From Eutypa lata (lineage: Eukaryota > Ascomycota > Sordariomycetes > Xylariales > Diatrypaceae), in contig JAKULF010000011.1 of the NCBI GenBank assembly GCA_022661535.1, positions 1,364,001 to 1,428,000 of the forward strand: a DNA stretch of 64,000 nucleotides. Reading direction: 5' to 3'. Shown here one piece after another: positions 1-12,417 of this stretch; positions within the stretch are counted from its first letter, which is position 1, and each line of letters begins with the position of its first letter. The translations under genes were made by a program, and so were the position numbers. The notes beneath the pieces are model-generated. The model ran no database searches. It had not been told where the DNA came from and worked only from the letters and a program-made list of their open reading frames with translations.

Positions 1-935
1 TAGGCCTGCGGTTTCCCTGCTCTTTCTTTATTGTTTCCTTTAAACATTCTTTCCATAGGGGGGGGGATTTCTTGTGTTCTTTGGGCACCCGTTACAAAAA
101 TTAAAATAGCACACGTTCACTCCCACTCTCGGTCAGAGGACAAGCTATGGGTTATGGGCAAAGTGTCGGATAGGGCTATAAGGCGGAAATTAAGTGGGAA
201 ACGAAGCTCTGGTGACCTATATAAAGGGGGCGAAGTCCCCTTCGATTTGTAGTGACGCAGGCGTTAATACTCATACTTCCCTAGGCTCTGTCTCCTTCTT
301 TTCACTCTGTAATACACTACATATTGACACTTTCTCAACGCCTTTTATTTCCGTGTGCTTTGTCGCCCACTCTATGCTTCATACTGATGCCAGGGTATGA
401 TGAACTGGTCTCAGACCTTCTATCATTTCTTTGAAGGGAGCTTGGATCTTTCAACCCTTGAGAGCAGGCAAATATACCATACGTACCTAAATACAATCTT
501 TTTAACACCTGGACTCTGTTCTAAAAGTCCTGGTATCATATCAAGGGATAACTAAATCTTTGATTAACTAATTGTAGATTACCTAGTTACCTACTCTAGT
601 GGCTAATGAGCTAGTTAGGTCTTGGCAAAGTAAGCGCGGTCTCAACTACCTCTAGTGGTTGCTGAGCCAGCCAGGAGAGCCCTGTCTAGCTGAAAGAAGA
701 AGGGTAGATTGGGTTTGTTGATTAATACTCACTTTCAATTGCTATCGGGACATGACAAGTTAATGCTACATAAGTATTTATGCAACGGTATAACCTTAAT
801 TCAACTACACTGTTGCTATACGTGTATTCCTCAGTGCCCTCAGTTAACTTGGAAAGTGGTTGTCGAACAATACTTGTATACATCAGCTGTTGATATTTCA
901 TACCTTACGACATTTCCAGTTCTGAACGTGTTCCA
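1..935. other. Gene-free left edge
   Basis: No convincing coding region was found. A TATATAAA-like box lies near 217-224, followed by a short G-run/C-run hairpin. Two imperfect copies of a ~30 bp unit containing CTCTAGTGG occur near 590-620 and 645-676; many of the differences between them are transitions, as expected of an old mutated duplication. Confidence 0.4.
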
Positions 936-2466
936 ATGTCTTCACACCCAGAGGTTGTGCGAGACGTCTGGAAGTACGATGGCAAACTTAGGTATAAGGA
1001 TATCCCAAGGCGCGATGCCTCACAACTCCGAAAGCTACTTTTTCCGGAAGAGTACCCTGCCTCCAACGATGAGGATTACCCAGATATCTATGCCAATGAA
1101 TATGAACCCCCTGACGTACTAGACAAGAAGTTTGCCCTAGCTCAGCTTTCGCATTACGGTTTGCGTTTTGCCAAATCAGCCACAAAAGATAGGATGCTCA
1201 AGCTTCTCAAAGATGGGCTCCTCGCGGGTAAAGTATGATCGCTATCTCCCTCCTGGTTATATATACTGTTGATATGAATACTGATATCTCATTAGTGTGA
1301 CCAGGTCCCTCCTGAGTTGCAAGCCATTGAGACCGAGCTGATAGCTCAATACACGCCACTAAAGAAGGCACACGAGCTTGAGCTGAAGCGGAAGAGGCTA
1401 TCTGATATGGAACGTGAGAAAGACTTCACCCAGAAGGCTCTAATAGGCCGAGAATTGTTCATTTCGAGGTACTTCCAGGACGCCAATGGGAGGCCCAACA
1501 AGACTAGAACACCCGATGCCATTACGGTTCCGCCTTGGTGGACAGGAGACTTTCTTCCATTCGAGATCCGCGACTTAGCTAAGAAGGTGTCGGGTCTGAT
1601 TGCTACGATTGAGAAGTTTGGGAGCTTCGATGTTCTTTTTCTTGGCTGGACTGATGCTGCTATCAAGAAAGCAAGGGACCAGTATGCAGCCGAGCATGCG
1701 GCGCGGGAAGCTGAGGAGGCGATTCCTTGGGAGGTCAGACAAGAGAAGAAACGGACGGAGAGACATGAAGCATTCCTAAAAGCATTTGAAACTCAAAGAC
1801 CTAAGCTAAAGGGGTCCATTGCGGGCAAATACCTCATTTCATGTCCTGCGATCGATGAGGGATGGGGCTCGAATGGGGACGCCGATATGACGCTCGTAAT
1901 TCATGCTACCAAGACACAGGATGTCTACGAGGCGAACTTCGACTTCCAGATACTGGAGGGCGTCATGATCCTTTCTGCCGATAAGGAAAAGCTCGAAAAG
2001 CGTCGTGTCGAGCTAGAGGCAAATGATCATAGCGATTTCTCGGATTCTAGCGACAGCGAGAGCAGTGAAGAAGAGTCTAGCGACAGCGAGAGCAGCGAAG
2101 AAGAGCGGAAACCGGCTTCGCGGCAGACTTTCAACATCAAGAGGAAACTGGGCACTAGCGAGGATTCCCCAGCAGCGAAGCGGTCAAAGACCGCGGGTGC
2201 TGACACTCCTATTACCCCCCCTCTGAAGTTTTGGCTCCAGTGGCGCGGCCGTGATACGGGTAGCGGTGAAATCCAATTCGATGATGAACCTGCGGAGCAT
2301 GTCGGACATCGTGTTTAGCGACCAGGGACTGGCGAGATTCGCGGGCGAGATGGAGATGGTGTATCTTGATGGCCAAGATAAGTTCACGGGTCGCAAGATA
2401 TCCCACGACCCCGGGAAAAGGGGCGAAACATGGGGCGACTTCTCTGAACGTTGGGGCAGATGGTAG
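936..2466 (+). CDS. Hypothetical fungal protein, frameshifted near C-terminus
   Basis: Two exons: 936-1232 and from 1296, with intron 1233-1295 (GTATGA...TTAG); the spliced frame continues without a stop. The protein is charged, with an N-terminal region that may be SAP-like (residues ~70-95), a central conserved-looking part, and a Ser/Asp/Glu-rich linker made of two copies of a SSDSESSEEE unit. After it comes a C-terminal part beginning FWLQWRGRDTGSGEIQ, which resembles the end of a widespread uncharacterised fungal family as I remember it. The frame stops at 2318, but the rest of the family-like tail (FSDQGLARFAGEME... to WGRW) continues in the +1 frame to a stop at 2466. A one-base indel around 2308-2314 is the simplest explanation: either a real lesion or a sequencing error. 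Function unknown; predicted soluble, no signal peptide seen. Confidence 0.6.
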
Positions 2467-5400
2467 GAAGGAAAGCAGTCACGCCAGTACCAATAACATT
2501 GATGACTGCAGCGAGCTCGTGGACCGTATGGAATTGAGCCCCTAATTATTAGAATCTATCTTGGTCTAGTTTTCCTGATCTGTATGTTTAGTACACTGCG
2601 CCTTTGCCGAATCTGGGTAGTGATTTGTGTTAAACTAGGGACTACTTGCAGGTCTAAAACAGACCCAAGTTACCGCACGGTGGCATTCTTGATGGATATT
2701 GGTATTCTATCAATACTTCGTCAGACCTAGGGTGTTACTTTCTCCGGCTGAGATGAGCTATTTCAAGCTGCCTTGGCGTAACTCAAACATACAGCCCGTA
2801 ATACCAGCACAAGTGCCGTCCAGGCAATGTGTAATTACCGTGTAGTTAGATACTGCAATGACCTCACAATACCAAGTAGAAAAAGGCTTCTAGCACGCCC
2901 TGTTTCTGCACTGATACTGGCCACCGAAGCGAAGGGTGGAACGGCTCTAATAAAAATAATCACGCCGAGCAACCATCGACGAATACGCTAAAGATATTTG
3001 CCCGAGAAAGCTGAAACGGACATGTGCTCTGTCAAGATCTTCAAGCCCTGCATTGCTAATTGTGCCCACAGTGACGTTCCGGAGCTAACTACGGGATCCC
3101 GGCTGTACTATTGCTGTGGAGCCTTCGGATCTAGTTGCTGTAGATATTATGGAACATAGCAGTTAGGAGCCAGTATTTTGGTTAGGGCGGCAAAATTCGA
3201 CTTCATCTCTTTTGCCTTTGGCTGCTCCGTATCAGCAATGATATCAAAACCACCGCTCTGAAAAGAATGCAACTTGGTATACATAATTTTGCGACGATTA
3301 AAGGCTTAATGTTTGCATGCGAGTTTATGGACTGCTCGCCTTATTGCTATGAAGATAGGAAACTTGCCGCTTAGGTAGTAACCCAACTCTAGTTAGGTTT
3401 CCGGCCAAAATCAGGAATGCAACAGACCGATATCGTCACACCATTCAAGACTAGGTGGACGACGTATCTCACGATACTGCATTCAATATATCGACGAACG
3501 AGTGACTAGATCCTCAACGCCTTGGCTACTTGGCCCTGTGCGATAACGCCGAATGCATGGTTTCTATGTGAAGCATTGTCCTAGTGTCGGCTTAACTATG
3601 TAATCACGAGGACAGGACCCCTGAAAAGATCATTACCCGCTTAACTGTATGTGGACAAGCACTTATGTACTGCCGGCCTACCGAGGAGCGTAGCTTGTGA
3701 TCAATATAAGAAGTGGCGTTATTAGCGCTCCTCAAAGCTTATTTCAGCCTCAAAAGCAGCATCAAGAATATTCATTGCCGAACAGACCTCAGTTGCATTC
3801 CTTGGTTATTATGCTACGGCCAGCCATTCACATTCTCAAATGTGCTGGAAGATTATTGATAAGCAGCCACGCTCTTTCATAGTAATGATCGCCAATACGG
3901 GGATCTGGTGGTAGAATCGCATGAGTAAAATGGGGCCCCTGATACGATAGGCTATAAAATTTTCAATTACACGCCTCCTGCTCCATAGTTCGAGTCTTCC
4001 AACAGTAACGTAACAAACAGCGGATGTCGTTTAAGCTGTTGGTATTTCTCTATTTCAAAGCTTTTACGACCGTTCAATCCACTTTACTACGTATGCAGAA
4101 CGATATTGCAGCACCCGATACGAAGTAGAATTATATCAAATGAATAGGTAGTCATCATCTCTTTCTTGGTGGGCTGCAATGCTGTAGGGTAACAATTTCC
4201 TGTCGTTAACAGTAGTTTGATGAACGTACGTATTTAAGCGGATATGAATATGAACGCAGCAAATGAATACTTCGCTGTTTTCACGTAGTTAGATACTTAA
4301 TGCTTGATGAGGACACATTTGAGGATAATCAGAGAGAAGAGATGTTGGTGCGCTTTCCCGTGCTGATGAGATCAAAACGACGACAGTTAACACGGCAGAT
4401 GTAGATGTGGAAGGAAAAGTTTAGTTGCATGTGCCTAATGGAATTTTAGTCTCATTTTGTTCCGACTGTCGTATAAACGCGAAGTCGCGAAAGCGATAGT
4501 AGCTTGATAGAAATGAAAAATTACAGGAGTATTCATTATGAACTAACTGAGTCAATCAAGGATTCCGCTCGAACTCGGCAAAATAAAGTTTTAAAACAAC
4601 ATTTGAAGTTCTAGCGCGTGATTTCAAAGGGGACCTCTGAACTTGGCGTCGTGATCTTCTTACTTGCTCAACATGAAAGACAAAATGAAAAGGAAGTTCG
4701 GGTCGGGTGACAGGTTGAATTGCGAAGTTGAGGTTTTAAAATTAGGGACAAAGGTCAGATACGATGCTCTCTCGTGGTTGGAAATAGTTTCTCGAAAGAT
4801 TATAGAAAGCGATTCTAGAATGATGCGTTTTCATCATCGGAATTGGGCGTGAAAATGTGGAAGTCGGCGGTAGGTTTGATGCGATTGCCTATCTACACCA
4901 TACAATAGTGGGTGCTCACTCATTAAAGAAACTCTCATTGCTGATCGGGGATTTGTACGTCGAGGGGCCGTTCCCCATAACAGGACCGACTCGGTATTTT
5001 CCTCGGCCAGCCTAGACAGGAGCAGGCCCACGAACGTGTTGTGTGCTTTTTTCGGACTTACCTCGTTGTCGCTCGCTCTCTATATTCTACAAACGACAAT
5101 TCCCTATACTTTGCGAGAAAAAATCGCATCGCCAAAGCGAGTTCGCACACGTTATAAGGGGGAGAGAGTCAAGTCCGGAATGCCGTCGAGATCGGCAATT
5201 GAGCCTTTGCGGCTGGTTGATTAGGTTATCTCGAAGCCGAAACGGCCGCTCCCGAGCTACGGGTGGGTCGACTGTGGATCCGGCATTTTTTTCTTCGAGA
5301 AAGTAACGACAGTCGATCTTCTGTGGTCCCAGCTCCGGCGCTGCCGGGCGCCATGGCCAAGTCCGATATCGAGGCGTGTGTGCACGTTGTGCCTTGATTC

Positions 5401-5626
5401 ATGGCACTATGTGCCACACAGTGGCACGGCACGATCACGGTTTTTCTCTTTTCTTGTGGCCGGCTTTTTTTCTTTCTCGCCCAGGTTCCAAGCATCCGGT
5501 GGGCAGGCGAACGCACTATTCTACCCACCCGACGATCTAGAGTCTCTCGATGACGCGCTCCATGCGACGGCGCATAGCGATGGCCGCCAAAGAGAAAAAC
5601 TTAATCTCGAACCTTGGGGCAAACTT
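2467..5626. other. Long gene-poor stretch
   Basis: Over 3 kb without a supported gene. Open frames here are short (under ~90 codons), lack recognisable motifs and do not join through splice sites that I could trust. Composition is unremarkable and not RIP-like. The last ~600 bases (5000-5626) are richer in GC and probably belong to the regulatory region of the sugar transporter downstream. Confidence 0.4.
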
Positions 5627-5631
5627 TATAA
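5627..5631 (+). promoter_or_regulatory. Probable TATA box of the sugar transporter
   Basis: A TATAA element in a CTTTATAAGGG context lies about 150 nt before the transporter ATG, followed by a GGGGCCCC palindrome. Position and context fit a core promoter, but no transcript start is visible from sequence alone. Confidence 0.35.
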
Positions 5632-5781
5632 GGGTCGGGGCCCCTTATTTAGACATCTACTTCTCCTCCTTCTCCCCCATACGAAATGTCACACAGTCAT
5701 ACTTCACTCCACATTACTTCATCCCCAATACAACATTGATATCGCATATATTGCGCACAAACACATAAAAGAAAAGGAACA

Positions 5782-7592
5782 ATGGGCTTCCTCAAACGAC
5801 ACGCCGACCAGGTGGAAACACCAGATGGCGTTCATCAAAAGCAAGAAGGCAGTCACACGGCTGCTACTCGACCAGCAACAGAGCAACGGATCACTTTCCT
5901 AGCATGTTGGCTCGGTCTCGTCGCCAGTATTGGCGGCTTCATGTTTGGTTATGTTAGGTATGTCTGGCCTTTCCCCCTTTTCCCTTGTTGACATTTTGCT
6001 TGTCAGTCCTGTTTACCTAACGAGTCCCCAGTGGTCAAATCTCAGGTTATTTCAACATGCCAGATTACGGACGACGCTTCGGCGACGCCGTCGGCGATGG
6101 CACATACTCCTTCACCGCTGCCAAGCAAGGAACGATCGTAGGACTGCTTCCTGTCGGTTGCCTGATCGGTGCTTTGATCGCCGGCAGAATCGCAGATTCG
6201 CTCGGTCGCAAGATCGCCATCAGCGTTTCGGCTCTATGGGCCTGCGTAGGCATCGTCATCGAAATCAGCTCTATGACGAGGTGGTTCCAGTTCGCCATCG
6301 GCCGTCTCGTCACCGGTGTTTCGATCGGTGCCCTCTCCGTCGTCGTCCCGATGTACCAGTCCGAAAGCAGCCCCGCCATCATCCGCGGTATCCTCGTGTC
6401 GACGTACCAGCTTTTCATCACCCTCGGCATCTGGACCTCGTACATGGTCGACTGGGGCACGGTAAACCAATACGAGAACAGCGCCTCTTGGAGAATCCCC
6501 AACGGTCTCGGCTTCCTATGGTCTCTGATCCTGGGCGGTGGAATCCTGTTCCTCCCCGAGAGCCCCCGGTTCGCATACTACAAGGGACGTGAAGAGGAAG
6601 CTCGTAACACGATTGCGAGGCTGGCCGGTGTCGAACCCCATGCGCGCTCGGTTGACGACCAGCTCAACCAGATCCGCGTAAAGGTCGAGGAAGAGAAGCA
6701 CCTCAGCAAGGCAAGATGGGTCGAGATCTTCACCGGTCCGAGAATGTTATACCGAACCCTCTTGGGTGTCGTTCTCCAGGCTGGCCAGCAGCTTACGGGT
6801 GCCAACTTCTTCTTCTACTACGGAACGACCGTCTTCGCGTCCACTGGTCTGAGCGATTCCTACATCACGCAGATCATCCTCGGTAGCGTCAACGTTGCTT
6901 GCACCTTCGCCGGCTTGTACGTCGTGCAGAAGGTTGGTCGCAGAAAGGCCCTGATTGCCGGTGCGCTGTGGATCATGGTCTGTTTCTTGTAAGTGTCACC
7001 TGCTATTGCTTTCCGAAGTTTGTTACTGGACATGTGCTAACCTTTATTGATAGTATCTATACCTTCGTCGGTATCTACTCGTTAGACCCTGTAGACCCAT
7101 CAAGAACTCCTCAGGCTGGATCGGTCCTCATCGTCTTCTCTTGTCTCGCTATTGCCGCATTCGCAACGACATGGGGCCCGCTCGTTTGGGCTGTCGTCGC
7201 TGAACTCTATCCTGCCCGCTACCGCGCCCAGTGCATGGCCCTGGCAACGGCTAGCAATTGGTTCTGGAACTTTATGATCTCATTCTTGTAAGGACACCCG
7301 AAATATATCCCCTCTTCGAAACACTCACTAACATTGCCTCATTAGCACTCGGTTCATCACCGACGCTATCAGCTATTGGTACGGCCTTGTCTTCGCAGGG
7401 TGTTGTGCCGCCCTCGTTGTCATCGTCTACTTCTTCATGATGGAGACCAAGGACCGCAGTCTCGAGGAGATCGACACCATGTACATGCTACATGTGAACC
7501 CCATAAAATCTAGCAAGTGGGATGGCTCCAAGGCCCCGGATGGTGCCGTGTCGGAGAGCGAACAAGAAGCTGGCACACATCATCATGCATGA
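5782..7592 (+). CDS. MFS sugar (hexose) transporter
   Basis: A 537-aa sugar porter of the major facilitator superfamily, expected in the plasma membrane importing hexoses with protons. Four exons: 5782-5957, 6032-6988, 7054-7287 and 7346-7592; all three introns are GT-AG and keep the frame. Family marks are visible: FGYVSGQISGYF across the first splice junction in TM1, GRIADSLGRK (the GRxxDxxGRK loop between TM2 and TM3), PMYQSESSP with RG, PESPRF after TM6, a second-half VGRRK loop, QQLTGANFFFYYG in TM7, and METKDRSLEEID after TM12. The N-terminal cytoplasmic tail is short and the C-terminal tail ends in a His-rich run. The TM1 motif is like those I associate with high-affinity fungal glucose transporters, but the substrate cannot be fixed from sequence. 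The gene stands alone, with no metabolic partner adjacent. Confidence 0.92.
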
Positions 7593-8579
7593 GAATGTCA
7601 GGTGTCTGTTGGCAGCTGCAAGGTTGCCTGTTCAGATATGCTAGCTAAAAACTAAAATGTATCATTAAATAGTATATTTAAACTAATATGAAGCTTCCCC
7701 CTTGCGGAACAGGGGAGAAAGCAATTAATACCTCCAAAGTTATTCTGTCCGGTGACGAAAATGACTCCAGCTGCAAAATTCTCGAACTAGTGACATATTT
7801 TACCTTGATACGCTACTACAATGTAAAAGGCAATTAATGAAAGTAAAGGTTTGTTATCGTGAAACTATTTCCCTGTGTGCTAACAATGATGATCTATTGT
7901 CGGATATTAGGCGGGGTGGCAACGTAGCTCTAGTAGCTGAGAGCCACCAAGTTAAACAGAGGAACGTAGGTATCAAACTTCAACATTGAGGCGTTTGCAG
8001 CCGGATAGCACCCAGATAGCCAGATTTCCGACCCAGAAATTCCTAACGATACACCAAGCTTCTTGAGACCAGCAATATGGCCTCTAATTCTTGACATCTA
8101 TGTATGATGTCGTTATTAAATATCGCCAGGATTGTCTAATTGCAAAAACACCATTTCAGGTCTTGGAGTTCTCATATATTATTCAAAGGTTGTAGCCTAT
8201 TCTGGACTACCTTTTCTCTCTCTTGGTTTAGATTGACAGGCAACAATTGGATGTGCCATGAAAAGTGTTGTGATTCATCACTCTTTTGCTAAACATGTTA
8301 TGACAGAACCAGTGAACTAAACTAGCCGAAGACGACGATATATCGCAAGGTATCGCATTATAATTGATTGTCCCATGAACTAAGTTCATTTCAGGGGTTA
8401 CCACCTACCCCGTACATATTACATTATGTCAAAAGTATTGAGCTAAGTCACTCGTCTACTCATACGTAGCGCATTTCTCGCCACTTACACATATACTCCA
8501 TGCACTATCTTTGCCAAGAATCCAAACCTTCCTACCACAACTTTACTCCAGAAGATACTAATGTCTTCGGATCTAATAT
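7593..8579. other. Intergenic, no gene seen
   Basis: AT-leaning spacer between two convergent genes, the sugar transporter (+) and the rhodopsin-type protein (-). It should hold both 3' ends. No repeat, RNA gene or coding segment stood out. Confidence 0.4.
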
Positions 8580-9778
8580 TTATAATATGGGATGTTGATA
8601 GTGGGTACGTTGCTCCTCACTACCACCTTCATGCGGTTCCGTCAAACCCCTGGTGCCCAAATTGTACATTGGTAGAACGTACGCCTCCGTATTTGTATTT
8701 GTCCTTCTTGCAGTGTCTGGTGTTGTATTCCTTTGCAAGCCCCTCCTTTCAATCGAGGACCCGCCGCTCGAGTTACTGAAGTACTTCCGGATTGAAAAAC
8801 TTGGTATAAGCCTTTGGCATAGCTTTCCGAAACGCACGAAGGCAGGCCAGCATACTGGAAGACACGCACAGACGATGCCAGTACCAACATGCACTGTCGT
8901 CCACACCTGGGTCCGAGTAATTGATGGCTCGCGGCTACCGGGCACGTAACCGAGTATAGCCTTAGTAAGGCCGGAGACAATGGCACTTTTATTGGTTGCC
9001 GGGATTAGCTCCGTCAATATATAAAGTATATGGGAGGTGATAGGATACTCACAGGACTCCAAAGAGGAACACAGCCGTCACGCCGATCTTCTTGGCTCTG
9101 CTCAACTGCAGCAGAAAGACTACTCTGATGGGCATCAGGATGATCAATACGTCTATAAATGCCTCGCAGATTCCACTGCTAAACCAGAAGATATTATAGT
9201 TGATGCAATACCGCGGGTCAGCCAGGCTATTTATCCACGCGTATTCGAGTGGGATGCACGCTAACAGGTCGCCTAAGGTGCACCCGATCCAGAAGCTCAC
9301 CACAATTACAGCAAGGATGATATTCTGAACGCGGAATGCGGCGCTGACGGAGAACAGCCGGTTATACATGAATAAGATAGACAATTTCGTCGTTGCGGTG
9401 ATGGCGAAGTACAGCACTGATATAATGAAAACCAGTTTGGTGTACCGGATGTCCTCCGGTGAATACACTTCGGACTCCATAGAAGCTGCCTCGGACCCCT
9501 CCGGGTGGGCGCTAGATGCTAAAGGGGGAGTTGTATTATCAGTACTTAAAACCATATGTCATCAATTCTCGCAACAACTTCTATTCAGGTATGGACGCAC
9601 TGTACACAGCTATTATATCAATCGCAATCGTAGCCAGCAGCGCTATCAATATCAACCAGTCGTCCATCTTAAACCCGGCTTTCTGAAAATAACGCGAGTA
9701 AAAGCGCAACAGGACAGACGCGATGGCTATGCCAGCCACTATGCCGCCTACTATAACCGCTATTTCGTTCTGATCCAT
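8580..9778 (-). CDS. Fungal rhodopsin-domain integral membrane protein (PTH11-like)
   Basis: A seven-helix membrane protein of the fungal rhodopsin-domain family (the PTH11-like/SAT4 type), of roughly 360-375 aa. Start is the ATG at 9778 (MDQNEIAVIVGGIVAG...). Exon 1 runs to about 9600, exon 2 from about 9545 to 9053, and exon 3 from 8985 to 8580; intron 2 (8986-9052, GTGAGT...AAG) is clear. The first splice is ambiguous: GTACAG or GTGCGT donors pair with different in-frame acceptors. Marks seen: RFYSRY then MDDWLI after TM1 (family DDW motif), KLSILFMYNRLF in the third helix region, WINS with a Cys nearby, an ISSGI-like C-x-A-x-x-D helix, and LQLSRAKKIGV in the cytoplasmic loop before TM6. 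The C-terminal ~100 residues are hydrophilic. Such proteins are proposed surface sensors, but most members have no known ligand. Confidence 0.85.
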
Positions 9779-11167
9779 CGTTGGTAGGTATGGTGTTTTG
9801 AAAATTGGATGGTTTACCGATCAAAGAATCACCGAGGAAAATGAAAGTCCGGCAGGATGCGACAAAGGCGGCAACAAAGACATGTCTACGATTACTACTA
9901 CATAGATACATGCACATTCTTTCTTTCTTGCTGCTATATATGAAAGCGGGTCTTATCGTCTTTGGGCATTGTATTCGACGAAATGCCGGGACGGGAATCG
10001 TATAGCTATGTCGCACAATTTCTTTGTAGGGAATTTGGTAATTTCTCCCCAACTTTCTATAGTTTCCATGGCTATTCATATGGTACTTAGAAGTCTGTAG
10101 ACAACACAATTCGTTCTATTCTGCCCTCTCTTTCTGAGTATATAGTCCATCATTGTTTTGCGGCCCATGCAAAATCTTCCCTGTCCGCTAGTGATAGTTG
10201 CACGTTATTTTCTGCTGTTGTTTGAATGAATGCTTGGGAAGACTAGAGAGACCTTGAATCCATATTAGACGTCTCTCAAGGATGATATACAAAATTTACT
10301 GGCATTATAAAATAAGGTTGAGTTCTCCGAAGTGGAGTGTCTCATGTAAGAGCGAAGGTACCTAGTATCGGAGAGCGCTTTGTCTCTTGAGATAATGCAG
10401 CCTTCATTGTCCTGCATGAAACGTAGAATACTATCGCTTTTCATTTCATATGTTACATTCACCTAATGATGCACTTCTAGAATTAACCATTCTAGAGAGC
10501 AGTGATTTCTTTCTGAGAAGAGCTTGGAGCTGTTGGATCCTAGGTAGAGGGATAGACTTACCTTACTTGAATACACTTAACAAACATTTGGAAAACCGAT
10601 GAGTTCACCCTGATCGCAATTCGCCTTATCTGTTCTAGCTACTAGGTCAGCAGCAGAGTCATCACTTACTGACCGGTGTGTAGCCGCCACCATATCTGCG
10701 ATAACTAATGGGGCACGCCAAGGTGAGCTGTCTTCTAGACGGTGATATTAATCCGGTACTGGGGTGCGTGGGACATGCGGAAAGACCGCATAGGTAAAGG
10801 CCAAGGCTCAATGAGATTCTAGTTACGTGATCGTTGGTGAATCAAGGATTTGACCTAAGAGCTGTGAGGGCATAACTTTTCCAATGGGGAAGAATACGCC
10901 CCAGTGAAGAGGAGCAGCTATCACTAGCAAGCTTTTACGAATTACCGCTGAATCAACTAGTGAGCCAGTATTCGAATTAACGCCTGCCATTTTTGTTTTA
11001 TTTTTGCGCAATATCATCAGGACGTTTCATTTGCACACAACCTTCTCGTTGCTGCTTCATCCTCTTATCGTTCGGTATGTGCCTGCAGTCCTTAGATTTA
11101 CGGTGCGCGAGGCCAGCGCCAGTCGTTAGCTAACTTATACAGGCGAGATCTAAGTTTACGGTCGAGG
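9779..11167. other. Intergenic, no gene seen
   Basis: Upstream region of the rhodopsin-type gene. Only short open frames without motifs are present. No repeat family or RNA gene was recognised. Confidence 0.35.
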
Positions 11168-12261
11168 TCACTGAATGATCGGAAGACAATAAGGACGATG
11201 AATTATACTGGGATGGGATTCAACGTGCTGTAAGCAATAACATATGTTGTCTATATGCGGAGAACTCGTATTCTTTGGATTATAGGGCAGAAGGATAGAA
11301 CTAGCTTACCCGACCATACTCTTTCAATGCCTGGACGTTGCTTCCATAAATCATCTCCAACACAATATAGTCAATTATGTACTCGGTCTCATCGAAAAGT
11401 AGAATAGGGGGTGACAAGATGCTTGACACCAGCGACGGTATAATCATAAGAAAGGAATAGCACGTTGAGGATATCGCAAAACTAAAAGGCTACATAGCCA
11501 CCGTCAGCATTTTTCGTAGGGAGATGTTCACATACCAGCTTATGATATCTGTGAGGCTAGTAGCCGCCCTTGCTAGTTAGGTTCTCACGTATGTAGTTCA
11601 CCATGTTTAACCTATAACGTAGATTCAAAACATGTCGATGCTTGCACGGCCTTGCCCATTCCGAGTAATTCACAGCCTTGCAAGGACTTTGGACAGGTAG
11701 TACTTGTGTGTCACCCCCTTTTCCCTCAGATTAATAAACACGGGCTGTGCAGGATTTGATGGCCAATCTTTTTGGGCTGCGTCTACTAGAAACAATGTAC
11801 AGATGTTGCTCAGCCACCCTTTGGTAAATTTGATTGTGCCTAGAAAATGTTCATAGTAGGTGGCGACGATATGCTACCATGATGCCAACAGTAGGTCAAA
11901 TATGGACATCGGATGGCCAAGCTGAATTGATTGGATAGATGTTTCAATAGTTCGCGTACCAACTTAGGCATTCTGCATACATACCGGACCTTGAAATGTA
12001 AATGTGAATGTTTGTCCAGTACCTATTGTGTCACAGTCCAGCATTCCGTCATTCCAAGCATGACCCCCTGATGAGTAATGCGACATTCGTGTCGCATGTG
12101 AACAAAGACCACAATCTACTGTGAGTCAAATTAACTTGGCGTCCTTCGTATATGTGTACATCTGATAGGGTTTGAATATAAATACCTTTGTCACCCGTAG
12201 TCATTTCTCCATCTTTTATAGCGGTAAAACATAGCTCTCTATTACTGTTCAAATTGTGCAT
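11168..12261 (-). CDS. Possible multi-exon gene of unknown function
   Basis: No long ORF exists here, but a chain of segments can be joined in phase into ~225 codons: 12261-12186, 12118-11985, 11873-11787, 11724-11589, 11548-11536, 11481-11310 and 11227-11168. Several junctions have strong signals: donor GTATGT at 11984 and at 11535, branch TGCTGAC with acceptor TTTTAG before 11481, donor GTAAGC at 11309, and acceptor CACAG before 12118. The 13-nt exon and its 40-nt neighbour intron are doubtful. The product would have a hydrophobic stretch (FLMIIPSLVSSILSPPILLF) followed by an acidic segment (DETEYIIDYIVLE), and a Thr/Phe-rich segment near the N-terminus. I do not recognise the family. It would be divergent from the orphan gene at 12418 with a ~160 bp shared promoter. 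It may be a real gene, a decayed one, or chance, because splice choices add freedom. Confidence 0.3.
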
Positions 12262-12417
12262 ATTATTGTGGCCAGATATTCTGGAGTACTACCCAGCCCG
12301 AAAGATCGCAACAAAATAGGGGGAAAGGCAGTACCAAACAACAAAAGCCATACCAACCACCCTACCAACCCTTCACTGCATCATCAGCGCGCCTCCAAAA
12401 CGCAATATTCTCAAGAC

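Noticed and set aside
3960..4010. tRNA gene (a GTTCGAGTC T-loop-like string near 3988)
   Set aside because: No pairing T-stem, D-arm or acceptor stem can be formed around it.
5378..5902. 174-codon frame overlapping the sugar transporter start
   Set aside because: It overlaps the leader and exon 1 in another frame, and its product has no motif.
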